The notes under the pieces are model-generated. The model had not been told where the DNA came from and made no database searches. It worked only from the letters and a program-made list of their open reading frames with translations. Of a stretch of 53,188 bases of DNA, positions 1 to 14,000 are shown one piece after another; positions within the stretch are counted from its first letter, which is position 1; the number at the start of each line of letters is the position of its first letter. Made by a program: the position numbers and the translations under genes. Source of the stretch: Apostichopus parvimensis. Lineage: Eukaryota; Echinodermata; Holothuroidea; Aspidochirotida; Stichopodidae. Location of the stretch: the NCBI GenBank assembly GCA_000934455.1, contig KN884454.1:67834-121021 (forward strand). Direction: 5' to 3'.

Positions 1-3000
1 CACAGTTTCAAGAACTAGCAACTGCAGTGCAAGGTGGCCGATTCCATGACTGTATTGTGATTACAGTATACATATATATGTAAGTACTGTGATGTTCATG
101 ATGCACTCAGTGTGTAACGTTATACATACCTACAGCTATCTTGTTTGAACAGGGGACACACACTTGTCTGGCCCTGTAGTGTACTTTCAGCAAGCCAGAT
201 GTTTGTGTTCAGTGACTTCAATGTGTATTTTACAATGTGTATTCAAAGCGTGATGGTTCTTGTATGGTTTCACTCCATTCCCTCACATCTCTGCTTCATC
301 CTGCTTTAGGATAGATAGATCTGTGTTTCTCTTTCACTGCATCCATGCATGCATCAAGGACCTGTTTATCAAATAACATGTTTTTCAGCCATACCAACTC
401 TACACAGAAAAGATTTGGTAGTGAGGAAGGACTATACTTTTGCCATTTTGCCAATAAAAAGGAACCAAAACAGAGTAACAGGCACTTCCATATAAGTTGA
501 TGTTTGGGAATCTTTTCTGTAACTCCCATTACATGCTAGCATGCACCAGATGGGCAAAAATCATTAAAGTCACAATGATAAACATTACAAAGAAATAAAT
601 CTGTTCTACTTGGGTTTCCAGGTTTTCCTTCATGGTGTCCATTTTCTCCTTCCTCCTTCCCAGTTTTATGGGGTATGCAAGGGAATAGGATGCTACAAAC
701 TTTCCCCCTTAAGTTTCCAACTTATGAAACCCCCCCCCCCTCATCCTTCCCCCAACATGAATAACCTGAGGATTTCATTTCAGCGAGGGCTCATTAAGTG
801 AACTGCATCACTTGGCCACCTGGAATAGTCTACTTCTTGTATCCCATGGTAAACCCCACCCCATTCCCCTATTTTAGAGTTCACAAGTTCTGCATACATC
901 TGTCTTCATCTTCAGTAATTGAGTCAGTATTTAATGTTGGAGCCCTCACAGAATGATAGGTGTTGGCTCTATTAACCACTTCTTCCTCCTAAGTATCTTA
1001 CGGAAGCTTTCCTTGACATACCAAGCCAAACCTGTCAATCTAAGTTACTTTCCCTGACTGGGGGGGAAAGTTTAAATATTTTTTCCGCCCTACAGTACAA
1101 CTGTCAATACCTCTGCATTCCGTTAGATGTGATGAGAATTGAGAAAAGTAGAAAACCTTATAAATTATCTAATTTTGCACCTTTATCAATCTTTCCTAGA
1201 GGTGATTCCCTATAAATATCTCTCCTTTTTCTCTCTCTGAGTACTGTTATTTTGCTACCTGCGGTACAAGTAGTTTTAAAAGCTAATACAGGTTTTTTCT
1301 TCGCCTGCTGTTAGTCATAGTCAAAATCAATAGAGCCGTCGTCCAATGATGTAACTCTCGGCTAATTTGATTTTACTAGCCGCTATCGTGGCTGACTCAT
1401 TTTTCCCTTTGGTCCAGAATAAATCAATAGGGATGTTACCATTGACTCGGTCATAATTCGGTTTGCTCGATCGGGTTTCATATTCTCATATTTCGGAATG
1501 TACTTTGAAAAAAGAGGAAAAAAAAGGTGTGAAAACAAACGGTGAAATTACAAATACAATTGATGATTGTCTCTTGTTTTTCTGGCAACCTGCTGAGTCA
1601 AGGAATTTGAATTTTATTGTAGTATGAAGAGAGTCTTTACAGATGACCTGTCGATAATTGGTGTTAATTGAACCGATTTTTCTTTGCCGCTGTCTTGAGA
1701 TATGCTAGCCTATTTATGTTTGGTCACATACCAGCTTTCTTTGGGTGCATTCTACTGTAATATATATGTGCTTTCTGTACATGTTTCCATATTTGGGTAA
1801 TTTAACTGGAAAACCTTGATATATGTTTATATTATGTTATTAAGTTTATTCTTATGAAGCAGCTGCAATTTTCAAGCTACTGTTTTTGAGCTGTGCACAC
1901 AAACACATCATAACACATAGAGTGACTTAATATTATTGTATTAAACATTGTATAGAAGTATCACATAATGAAGACAATTCAAATCTTTTTAGGTGCTTAT
2001 TTTCACAAATTGTGTCGCAACTTTGTCAACAGAAGAAATTTAACATGTGACAAGGTTTATCTCAAAACCTGTTCTTCATAAAATGCTAAAAAATTGGTCA
2101 ATATATGAGAACAATGATAAAGATTATTTGGTTTCACATTAATGTCTTGAAAAGCTGGACGGCCCATGACCTTACTTCCGGGTAACGACCCACCACTTCC
2201 CCTTTAACTGTCAAATCAACCATTTTGAACTCTCTTTTCTAGCCTGTTTCAATCCCATGTGTTTATGAACCGGCTTAACTGAAGCTACTTCCAAAGCCCA
2301 AATTTTCCTTCCCTCTTGTTTTTCTTTGACGTTGACTGGCTGTGTGGAGGCTTTCTGTGAATAATTACTATGTTTACTGTTTATTTGTAGAAAGATATCC
2401 TCAGCTGACCTTGTCGTAATTCCTACCTTCTTTTTAATTCCTACCTTCTTTACGTTATATAGTTTTTTTATGAAAGTCTATCTAGCCCAAATCATTATCT
2501 CTACTACTGGCTAGGAGGATATTATGATGTCAGATTTAGCCACAACTATCCTTGTTCATCCAGGAGAAAAATGTCGTAGATGGCATTTGATGCTTGCCAC
2601 CTTCTATAATTATTTGAAAGCTACAGATTGGGAGTAAATGGATGCAGTACGGTATTAACCTGGAGTTTTTTACCAGTTATCATCGGCCTTTTGCTCTGTG
2701 GTAAATACATCTATCTATCTGACACCAGGAGGTGATTTTCTTTTCTTTCCAAGTGACTTGCTACTGGGCTTGACATGTTATTTTGGTCTGATCACAGTAG
2801 GACTCAGTGAATAATCACAGCAAGGGTGGACTGAATGACAAGATGTTTAGGGGGAAAAAAAAAGGGTAACCGAAGGAACAAACCCCCCGCAAGAAAAAAA
2901 CCATGGCAGAGGAGGACATACCATAATGTAGTTATTCGGTGAATGCTTAGAATGTAAATAATTAAGTTGTGGAGGAATTGTATCACACCTCTTAAGTGCA

Positions 3001-6000
3001 AAATATGAGATCCAATAATAAAATTCAGCTTACCTGTAATTTCTCGTCTCTCTCTCTCTAGACCTTGTCTCATTTCATTAATGAAATAAGCCAGTGCTGG
3101 TTAGGGTCGGTGAGGTTGAATCGATATGGCCAAACAATATACATAATTCTTAAATTGAACCTTGTTGAAAGAATAGAGTAAGATGGATGGAATATTGAAT
3201 GACCATAGTAAACTGAAGCAAGGGTGGACTGGAAGAAATGGATCTGCAACTTTTTTGAGTAGACTCTGAGGTTTTAAGAGACTTTAATTTTTTTTCAGTC
3301 TTAATACAATATCCGTTGTCCATTTATGTTGTTTACGTTTCAAGCAGATGGTTGGTATTTGATCACCAATCCTTGGCTAGTTTGCCTAACCTATCAATCC
3401 CAGTAACTTACCTTGCTTATATGTCTCCTCACAATCTTAGCACTCTTACCCTACTGTGTCTAGTGTGCATTGGTAAGGCCGTTGAGTACTGTACGCCCCA
3501 AATGAGATTGCAATTGATTAATGAACATGATCAATTTGATGAGACTAAGACTGGATAGATAGTTGTTGCATTTTGCATAAAGTTGTAAGATTTAGTCATT
3601 CTGAGCAAATCATGTCATATTAACAAGTAGTTGAATCCCATTGGAACCTACACAAAGAGATTTCTGTGGCTGTTCCTAATTAGGGGTTTTATTGACAGAA
3701 TAATCCAGTGTGCAGAAAATTTTGTGGCCCTCCAAATTTAATGATGTGGTTTTTTTTTGCAAGCTTTCCAAGTTTATTTCAAATAAATCTAATCTAAATG
3801 GATTTTGATGGGACTAAAGAATGTAGAGAAGTCAATGCAAAATAGTAGCATTTAGTTGTATCCCCTCTGTATGCTCTAGGACTTAAAGTGGTAGTTTTTG
3901 GAAGGAACAGAGAGGGTAGTGACCTCATAGTGGGTCATTGGAGGGAGGAGATGGGGGGTTGCAGTGCAAGAATATTATGTTTGTAGGCTAGGGTAGATCA
4001 GAGTGCATATGTATGTATCAGAGACAGGTAAGTATCATCATTTGTAAATACCCAAACCAAGTCATATGAGGGTTTTAATAACTACTTCAGAAAGTTCAGA
4101 TCACTATCATGTAATTTCACATCAGTTTTTACATATAATCTCACAAAATTCTTGAGCTAAACAAGTCATGTGATAACGCCGGTTTGAATTAACTTAGCCT
4201 TAGAAATGCATACATTGACAGGAGATAATTTTTATTAGTGTGTGTATATATCAAATCTGCACTGTAAGTAAAGGTGACCAAAGTACATCAGTCTAATATT
4301 AAACCTGTGTAGGTTTAACCTAGCTCAAACTACAGCATTGCAGTTGTATCCAACCTAAGATATGCACTGTATGGTCATCAACTACAGTGGTTGGTTGGTG
4401 CAGGGTGTTAAACAGTAGTTAAAAAAAGTTAAATAAAAATACTGCTTATAACCCAACCTCTAGCTTCAAGTTACACCAATCTCAAAGTCTTATCACAGAA
4501 TGCAAAGTTGAAAAACTTCTACTGCCCTATAAATGATCCTTAGACTTTGGAGAGCTCGTATCAAAATGCTACTGTATTGTTGAAGTCCTCATTTAGGAGG
4601 CGGGCATTCTGTCGGAGTCCTTGTAATTTTTTGGGGGGGTGGGGGGGGAGGAGGTTGGAAAAATGTGCCATTCAATTGACTCCATGGGCCCCCATTGGAG
4701 TATACTGCGTGACCTGCAGCATGCCCCTATTAGCAGCGTAAATCCTTGGACTATCTCGTGCAGCTCAGGCAGGATTATCATCTGAATATAGTTTGCCTTT
4801 TTTTGCTCCCTCTATCGGATGAAGATGCATGACAAATTTGCAAGCTAAGACCAAAAAATTTGCAAGTGTTTGATTTCCTCTGGGGCATTATTTTTTCATG
4901 AATGATCTGTAGTCAAATACTTCCTCATCATCAATTGTCGGTCTCAACGTTGAAATAGATCAACTGGATCACCTGTATTTCCTGCAAGTTATCTAGGGCA
5001 GAAAAGTTTAGCCTCCGGCCGAAATGTCTTTTAAGGCTGAAAGTCTAGCTTTGACAGCGTTCGACTCACTTAGTTTATATTATCGACGGGAAGATTATTC
5101 GTCATTTGGCTCATTAAAATTGCATAGATTTGATGCCCTGACATAGAAAGAAAAAAAAAAGGTGGATTCCGAGTCACTTTATAGTGGAATTAGTACGTCC
5201 TCATCTTGCACTTGGCTTTTTAACCCAAATCCATTTGGAGGGCTGTCATTTCAGTGTTAATTATACTATGAATGGTGTTTGTATGAATCCTCTCTCCTGC
5301 AGATTGGAAAGGATGATTTGTGCCTGCAATATTTGGTTTGCTGACAGGCTCTCACAACTCTCCTATGTCAGTAAAGACATTAGTTTTAATATTCATGTTG
5401 TCACAACAATATTCATATTTTTCACAACAACATTCATGTGGCATTGTTTTTCCAAATGTGTGATATCTTATAGTTTTGTTCTGTTTATTAATATAGAAAT
5501 TAAATGTCAGTGATAGGTAACAATATCGGACAGAAATATTATGAGTATTGCTTTGCTGATTCATGTTAGAACATATATAAAATAGTGGTTGTCATCTTGT
5601 AACATTAGTTAAATAAATAACCCTTTTGTACCCTTTTTCACTCTGCCCCTTTCTACGCCGGAGAGAAAAAGAAGTAAAACATGGCAACGTCTTAATGTTT
5701 CATATCTGTAGGAATATGAAATATTTCTGACACATACTGCTGATTGGAGTTTACTTCTCATTAACCTTTTGGTATGGCATTCTTTCATCAATGATTGTCC
5801 TATCCCAACCACCCCCCCCCCCTTCTCCTCTCCCTCCAGACATGTTCTAGCTCATTCAACCCTTTTTTAACTAAATATTGATAGTCTGGTTTCATGATTG
5901 TCAGATACTATGTCACATGTTATTTATATACGTTTTTCTGTGGGAGACCAGCTTGAGCCCTAAAGCAGGGCTTCCAACGTTCTCCAACGTTTTCCAGACA

Positions 6001-7727
6001 CTTCCAAAAGAATCGAGGAGACTGTCTCATACTGTACTACAAGTTTTGCAATCTTTTCTAAAGAAAGTTTTGATTTGAAAGTTAAGTCAGCACGACTGCA
6101 TCTTCTTTTATTGTTATTTGGTTTTTGGAAACTCTTGTGATTTTGTGGTCCCTTTCATCATGGTCCAAGTGATTGATGCTAGAAACTACCACACATTGTC
6201 ATGTGTCCTCAGTGCTTTGTGCCTTAGTTTATTGGATTAAATCAAATGTTCTACCAGGTGGAAAGTAGACTTTTGTGTTAAAATGCCTAGGCTGATGTAA
6301 GGTGAAACATGTCTGAACTGGTCATGGGTTTCTTGAGACGTGATGCAAATACTCAAAAATTTTACATGGTAATTTAAGTAAACTCAACGTGAAATGTTGG
6401 TGTAACCTATGAATTCCACAGTATCACTGGATTGTCGATTCAGAAAAACTATTGAGAATTGGAGGGGGGGGGGGTTTGGGGTCGGGGCAGGGGTCTGATG
6501 GGTTTTGGAGTTAGACCACTCTTTTCTTAACTGTTACCAAATCTTGTGAGTGAGGTAGGTGGGATGCATGTTTGTTTTCTGTGGCACCTTTCTCTTGGAT
6601 GCAATATGTGAAAATGGAGCTTTTAGAATGTCTCTTTTTGTGTCTTGGCCTTTTGATGAATGCTCATTATTCCACCATAACTTCATACCAAAATATCCTT
6701 GACCCCAGTGATCACAACCTCCTATCCAAAAGAAACACTCAGCCGATTTTGTTTGCCAAAGGACAAAATGTGGAAATTTAGTCCCTCATAGATGGTCAGT
6801 TTTTGCATCCTTGTTAAGCATAATCTTAAGTTCATATGTAACTCAGGTATCCCTCTTCTTGTGTTTTTTCCACTCTTTTCATCTTTTCCATCCCTAACTG
6901 CTGTAGGTAGGGTAGTTACAAGTTATTGGAACTAACCACATCTTGCATGAAATTTGTCTGTGTTCTGATGTTGTGCAGACTTGTGAGAGTACAAACCACA
7001 GATAAAAGTTCATGTTAGATCATGCTTTAAAGTTCAACTAACAAGTAATGACCTCAAGTGAACCACGAGACTAAGTTACACCTGATTCATACCTGATACT
7101 GAAAAGAGAGGCTGAGAAGTACTGTAATGGTTATTTGAGTACTAGTAGTAATAATCAGAAGACAAAATTAGAAATTATCTGCAAAATATCTGAAGGTAAG
7201 TAAATCAGCATACCATTGTTCAATCAGGAAAATTTCCAGTATTTTGATGGGATGAATCTCCAGATGGTTCATTGCTCCTTAGTAAGTAAATAGAGTATTA
7301 AGTAGTTGTGGACATCTACAGCTGAATGTTTTTCTTGCCTTTTTTTCATGCTCCTTAATACAATCAAGACAGTTTGGATACACATTTGTGAACAAGTAAA
7401 CAATTTACTTGCATTAAATTATATTGAAGTGGAATCTTGATCATCAGTACGTTACCATGAAATAATCGTCTGGATGAAATACAATAAATCACAAGTTTCC
7501 ATTGATATAATTTGCCTTTAATAATTGAACCTATTTCCTGTCATAATTATGAACCATGACCACGTTTGCTTCTTTCACAGGGAACAGCAGTTCTGCTCGC
7601 ATCTCCCTCAAGACTCCAGAGGATCCTTCATTGATCCCAAGTTTCCATTTATATAATTTGCCTTTGATAATGTAACCTATTTCCTGTCATAATTATCAAC
7701 CATGACCACATTTGCTTCTTTTCACAG
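1..7727. other. Probable PTK7 intron or 5' flank, no coding exon seen
   Basis: No open frame here resembles an Ig domain or a signal peptide joined to a usable donor. The stretch is AT-rich, with short C and G runs (about 729-740, 5811-5822, 6464-6473) and a G-rich patch at 4630-4650. Since Ig2 is the first exon found, this is most likely the intron between Ig1 and Ig2, but a small signal-peptide exon cannot be excluded by eye. Confidence 0.5.
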
Positions 7728-7784
7728 GGATCAGCAGTTCTGCTCGCATCTCCCTCAAGACTCCAGAGGATCCTTCGTTGATCC
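7492..7784 (+). repeat. 146-bp tandem duplication across the Ig2 acceptor
   Basis: Unit 1 is 7492-7637 and unit 2 is 7638-7784. Each holds intron sequence, a polypyrimidine tract, CACAG and the first 57 bp of the exon. I count about eight substitutions and one single-base indel between units, about 94% identity. Unit 1 has no donor, and its frame reaches TAA soon after running into unit 2, so only unit 2 (acceptor at 7727) gives a usable exon. Confidence 0.9.
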
Positions 7785-8003
7785 AAGAGGGTTCCACCGT
7801 GTTGATGACATGCAAAGCTAACGGCGACATCGAACCAGTCTTTACGTTTTACCGTGATTCGACAGAGCTAAGTACTGGCTCCAACAACCGTCTAAGATTG
7901 CAGGCTGTCAGTACCAGCGATAATGGTGTCTATTCTTGTAAAGCCGAGAACAGAGCCGGCGTAGTGTGGACGACCGGTACCAACATCACCATCGATATAG
8001 TAG
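7728..8003 (+). CDS. PTK7: PTK7 exon: Ig domain 2
   Basis: This is a 276-nt exon flanked by phase-1 introns, with acceptor TTCACAG and donor GTAAGT. It encodes one Ig domain: first Cys in LMTCKANG, second in DNGVYSCKA. It aligns best with human Ig2 (YRDSTELSTG against FRDGTPLSDG), which is why I number it Ig2 and place Ig1 upstream. The usual core Trp of strand C is replaced by Phe (VFTFYRD), an unusual change for an Ig fold. A partial copy of its acceptor and first 57 bp lies just upstream. Confidence 0.9.
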
Positions 8004-11000
8004 GTAAGTCATCCACTCACTCTCTGAATCACTATTCCCGAAGCTTTTTCCCACTTGCCTCCAGGGGCACTTCACTCCATCCACTCTTTAGTTCCCCGCC
8101 TCAACTCCTTACTGATCCTGTCGGCCTCTCAAGAAAACAGCGAATCTGAATCCCTGGTGATGAGACATCCTTCAAGGAGTAGGAGGAGGATAGTTAGCTG
8201 GAAAAAAAAGAAATTTTTATCGTAAGATTCTTTCGGGCGGCATGGATGAGAATAAAAAAGAAAAGAAACTTTGCTGCCCTGCTCTTCATTCTTGGAATAT
8301 ATGGATTTATTTTAGCCTCTGAGAAGTAGAAAGTTCAATCAATCTTTTAGTTTTTGAAAATGAACCGGAGACCGTGTAACATACGATGGCTGTAAGTAGT
8401 ATGGTAGCTCTGTAGAATGTCCGGTTGCTCTTTCATGCATGCATGTGTATGGTAATGGACATTCAGTGGGGTTGTTGTAGAAAGTAATCCTTTAGTGCCT
8501 AGGTTACTACTTCAGATATATATTCATTTTTCTTAGAGAGCACATGTGTTGTTGATTGAAATGGAAGTTAAACATAAACCAAAGTAATAGGTCACATCTC
8601 TCAATGTCAGCTTTCCCACCCTGAGTCCCTGACACATTTTTACAGAATCTGAAAAAAATACCCCTCTACATTTGTTTGCCTGAATTTGGCAAAGGTGTTT
8701 AATAGCAAACATGTATTAGTTGCATTTAACCAAGCAACAGTAACATGATTACTAACACTGTACATACATAGTGAGATATTTAATTTTAGGTCTCTAATTG
8801 GGAGCTGGAAGACCTAAAAATGTACAGAATAGAGCAATTTTTGAATGGTCGTCTTAGATGACCAGATTTCTCTTTGGACAATCAAAATCAGCTTTGTAGC
8901 TAGTGAAGGGTGAGGTCCGACGACTAGCTTGATTTACATCAAATTCAGATTGCTTTGTAACTAAAATCCTCCATGAACAGGTTATGTGATAAATTTGGTA
9001 CCCCCAACGTTGGTGTTGTATTCACCAAACTTACACATCTCTCATTACTTCGCAACATTTTTTGCCGACAACCAGATTTGCTGTTCGGATGACCGAAACA
9101 TAAGGCCTGGTTGTCCCAGGGACAACCAGTTGCCAAATACATGAAACAATTGCCATGACGGAGCATTCATAAAGTACGATTGCAAGAGATGAAAATTAAC
9201 ACCCATTTCAAGATTTTTTGTTTCTTTGCTTGAGGGCAGCTAATTAACTAGTGCGTTCAGTTCTGACAAGTTGGCCAGCCAGATTGACACTAATTCTGTT
9301 GCATTAACGTTAGTTATATAATTGAAGTCCGCACGAACGCTGACTCAAAAGTTCTATGGACAATTCAAATGAATATTAAATTGAGAAAGCTTGGAGAGGC
9401 CTTTTGTTTTCAGCGGAATTAAAGGTGCGGAAAAGATCTTCGGAATTCCGGGGTTTATACCAACCTCATTACCACAAGACAAAGCAAACAATGCTTTACT
9501 CCTTGACATGGATAATTATCTTAAAACCAGTTGGAGAGATCTTCCTACAATGCTGGGAGTTATTACTAGCTATTATCTGCCATTTTTTGAAGGTGAACCA
9601 CCTATATCTAAGCAAAACTTACTTTCAGAGGGAAAGGAGACTAGAGGAGTTTTACTGTCTGTATAAACCATTAAATATCGATGTTTCCTATGATCAAGCA
9701 AGTGAGAGATTTATGACTGTTTACATATCACATTTATAGTTTCTCCATGTACAATGTGCCCTTGGTGTTATTTGTAAAGCCACAGTCTGTTTGTGTCTTG
9801 GTTTGATTCATAGCTTTAGTCATCTTGGTTGTAAAGAAGAATATTTATGGTCAATGTTTGCCCTCAACTTGACCGCCATTTTAAATAGTACTGTGTTCTT
9901 GGAAGGTTAAAAGATAAAGACTGGAAGACTTGATTAAGTGCTTGGCAGCCTTGCTTTTAGTCATTCTGTATGGAATTTGTAATCACCCATATATACAAAG
10001 GGTGCAAGGCTTTATAAGTGAACTCCCGGTTGGACGGTCAGAAAGGGTTGTTCTTTAAAGGGGCATGAAGTCTGTAATGAGAAATTGCAGTGTGTGTGTT
10101 TGTCCTAGATTATCTTTTGCTTTGCACATCAGATTTCCTCGAATGAACTTGAATGGATGAGATGGCTCTTTTTTCGTGCATGATGCCTATATTTACAAAA
10201 GTTTGGGCTCTTAAATGCATTTCAAATTTAGGAGAGCAATTGGTAAAGTCGACCCAAAATTGTTACGTTCCAGATTTGTAAAGCTGTTTAGGGGGTTCAC
10301 TTTAACCAGTATTTCTGCATGTATGCCAACAATTCACAGGCAAAATCCCGACTGCAGAAAAAATACACAGCATAGTCAATAATGTACATGTGTATTATAA
10401 AGTGTTACATATGATGTAGTGTGTCTAAAGGTCAATTTGCATAAAGCATCCACACCCCTGGTCTTTTCCCCACCCCCTCCCAATCAATCATCATCATTGT
10501 TTCTGATATTGCTTTAATGAACTAGATTAATTAAAATTATTAAAGACCTGAATGGATCATCTATGACATTTCTTAGAAAGCAATGTAGGTATTCTCTACC
10601 CATTGTAGTATTACTAATTGTATACTGTAGATCTTCGAGAATGTAGATTTGCAAAGTTCTGTGTCTGCCTTCTCCCCCATCTGACCATTCACTTCCATAT
10701 ACATGATGTGTTACGTTACAGTAGTACAGAGGCCACAGGCACAGTGTGTAATAAAATGAATTTTATTGTGGAATTGGTTTATTTTGGTAGTACTGTAGTA
10801 CTGTTTTCTTTACACCTCTGGAGTCAGGTTGGCTCCAGCATCTGACTTCATCCTGTCTGTGATGTTTTCCTGAGAGACGGTTTGGATTAGCATCTCTGCC
10901 AGCCTTCTCTCATCTCTGCAATCCCTGCTCATGACTCAGCAGTCGCCAATGCAATTAAAGATAGAGTCGGTCTCTTTTATGTGGGGTCGTACATTTCATG

Positions 11001-14000
11001 TCCGACATTTATGAACATAACAAACCAGGACCTGCTTACTCCTCAAGTAAAAGCCATTATCGTTTACAATAACATTTCTTCTAGTTCATTTTTTTTTTTT
11101 TTTGGCTGAGAAACCCAGATTAAATTTATCACGGTTCTCTTCTGTGCAGAGAATATATGTGTGCAGATCTTTCTCTAAGGAGTTTTGTTAGAACTTAGCT
11201 GTGCAGTTGATGTTGAGTATTATCCCAGGTGTAACCTGACAGTCCAACCTACATGATAAAATAAATAGATGCGACTTTTGGGAATGATAATCACACCGAA
11301 TTTCAACATTAAAAGTGCCGAATGTTTAAATCAAATGTTTGATCGATAAAAGCTGCATGTGAGCGCTCGAGAAGTTATTGAGTCATCTGTTGAACAGTCT
11401 CAGCAAGTTTAATGGCTTTGAGATTCAGCTCTGCAAGTCTGAAACTACTTATCCTGATTTGGTAGCAAGCAAAGTAATGAAGAGGAAAGAAAAATCTTCT
11501 TACACAGTGCTAATGGCAATGCCGGACGTTAGGAACCGACTGTATTTAATTATCATCGGTGTTTGTTTTTGCTCCCGAAAATATGTTGATAGGGCATCCG
11601 GCGATTAATTCCTTCCAAGAGCATTAGTTTACTGGTTAGTATGAAATATTCATGAAATTCAAATTGCAAGGAACCCTAAATGTTGATTGCATTTAGATGT
11701 TTACGCCAACCTCTATGATAGAGCCGCATTTTTAAATGAAATGTACTTTTTAAGGAATTAGTTGAGTAGGAAAAGTCTAGATACTGGATAGACAGTACGT
11801 TGCATCTCCCCATTACCCATCCATTTCCCTCCCCTTTCCCCACCCAATCCCACCCCAACCCAGTCCATCCTCCACAGCATGTAGCATGTATCACAGAAGC
11901 AGTGGGGAATGCAGGTTATAGTATAAATGTGCTTTTAAGCATACCACTACTTATGGACACTGTTGTAAGGCCAACTTTGATGTAAAATTGGTGCATGTGG
12001 TGTTACCATAGCAGGCATTGATTTCAACTTTTAATGAATGCAATAGTGAACCCCCCATTGTGTTTGCTAATGAAAAGGGAGCATATGGATCAAAATCCTT
12101 GAGAATCCTCCACAAATAATGTGACTAATTGTACTGACCATTGTCACCTTTAACAGTTGAGTTAGGAATGGTATAATTTGTACATTTTGTTGACATTTTA
12201 ATTCTTTGATTTGAGTAATATTTGTGACTACTTCAATAAGTGGACTGTCGAAAGATCCATGTAGCAGGAGGCTGCTTGTCGGGGTGTTTGTAAACATATG
12301 AAAACTTTCTTTGAATCATCATGATAACTGCAAGATTTGAGTTTGCAAACTTTGATAAATTTTACCCCCCCCAAAAAATCAAACTTCAGAATAATCATAA
12401 AAAGGTCTTTACCTGGCTTGTTGCAAAATGATGTTCAAAGTTTCTATTTTAACATTTTTGAGGACTGGCTGGGATAGACGGTTCTGTTTTTCTTCTATTT
12501 TCTATTTGATTGGCAGTTTTCTTTGTGTGTGTGTGTGTGCGTTTGTTTTTCTATCTGACCGAGGACTTGAACAAAAGAATTCCATGTCCTCGGTTGTGAT
12601 TTCTAAAGAATCACCACGTCCTCGGAAGAATTCTATTGTTTGGGGTATTGTTAAGGTTAGGGTACGTGGATTTGAACAATGGAAAATACAATGGGGTCCT
12701 GGGTTGGAATGTAATACAAACATGTGTGTGTGTGTGTGTAGGTAGGAGGGGAGGAGAGGGGACGAGGTGCGTTATGCAGAGTTCAAGAACAGTCAGGAGA
12801 GAGTATGAAATCTTCTCATTTTCACACTCGTTCTGTTTCATTTGCAGTAGATATCTGACAGATTGACTGGATGTCTCACCTTGAGAATCAATCAATCTTT
12901 AGCTTACCTATGTTCTCTGGATGAGACCTCGGAGCGTATTCTCAGAAAGTATTAGTCATACTCAGCTGCAGAGATAGACTTATACCAGTGTAACAGTAAA
13001 ATATTTAGCAGAATAATACCCATGGACTGTTTTCTACTTACTTCTCTGAGAGGAAGGAGAAATTCAGAAAAGCGGTCATGCATGGGGGGCATGGGGGAGG
13101 GGGGCCAGGGGATCCCAAAAGTCATGTCATCATTGTTTTCCAAGCAGTATAGATTAATCTTTGGGGATGTGAGCTCCTAAAGTTATTTATCATCTGTGAA
13201 GAGAGTTCTTTCTATGCTGTTCATGGAATCAACTGGGATAGAATTTGCAGCTTTGTTTTTACTTCCCTGGGATCCTTGGACTTCCCAAGCCAGAAGTGTA
13301 AGCCTGCAAAGTTTGGAAACTGTTAATATTTTAGTAGTTCAGCATGGACAGATACATTAAATTACTGGCCATGGAAATTATTGAAAACTAGATAGTGAAC
13401 TATTATGTCGCACAATGTCATCTTAAAACATTATTAAAAATGTAGTTTTGGTTTATGAGGTTTATCAAGGTACTTGCTTTGATAATGTCGACCACATTAA
13501 GTTGAGTGACATTGGATTTTTGGCATGGAATGATCGTTAGTTTCAAATTCATATTTACTTAGTTTGGAATTGATTATTCAGCCGATGAGAATTGTTGCAG
13601 ACTGCAGTTTTTCATTTTCTCTCATCTCTCAAAAGTATTTCCTCCCCCCTCCCCCTCCCCCTCCCCAACACAAAATGAGAGATTGGTGTCAGACTTTGCA
13701 TATCCAGAATCATAAGGCATGGTTTAAAAAGCAAGTTCTCTGCATTTGTGAAATTACAGAAAACTTTCAAAATTTGCAAAACATTTCTATGAAGCAGCAT
13801 GCTGTTAGAATCAGGTTTGACCAAGTTTAGTCAAAATTTAAACAAAATTTAAACTTCGTAACCAGAAAAGTCTTAACATAATGGACTTGTACAACGGGAA
13901 TATACTTTGAGCCATCTTCAAATCACTCTTGCCCTACTGAAAGTTTTGTTGTTTCGTCCTTCCAAAACTATTGTTTGCTTCATTTGCTAAATTTGACAGT

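Noticed and set aside
7581-7637. Upstream copy of the Ig2 exon start as an alternative exon
   Set aside because: It lacks a donor and its frame runs into a stop within the second unit, so it cannot encode an Ig domain by itself.
9391-9739. Overlapping open frames that might be a small intronic gene
   Set aside because: Two frames overlap over the same bases, neither shows a known motif, and composition is like the surrounding intron.
12428-12895. Several overlapping frames around 12.4-12.9 kb
   Set aside because: They span TG microsatellites and purine tracts and overlap on both strands without any family signature.
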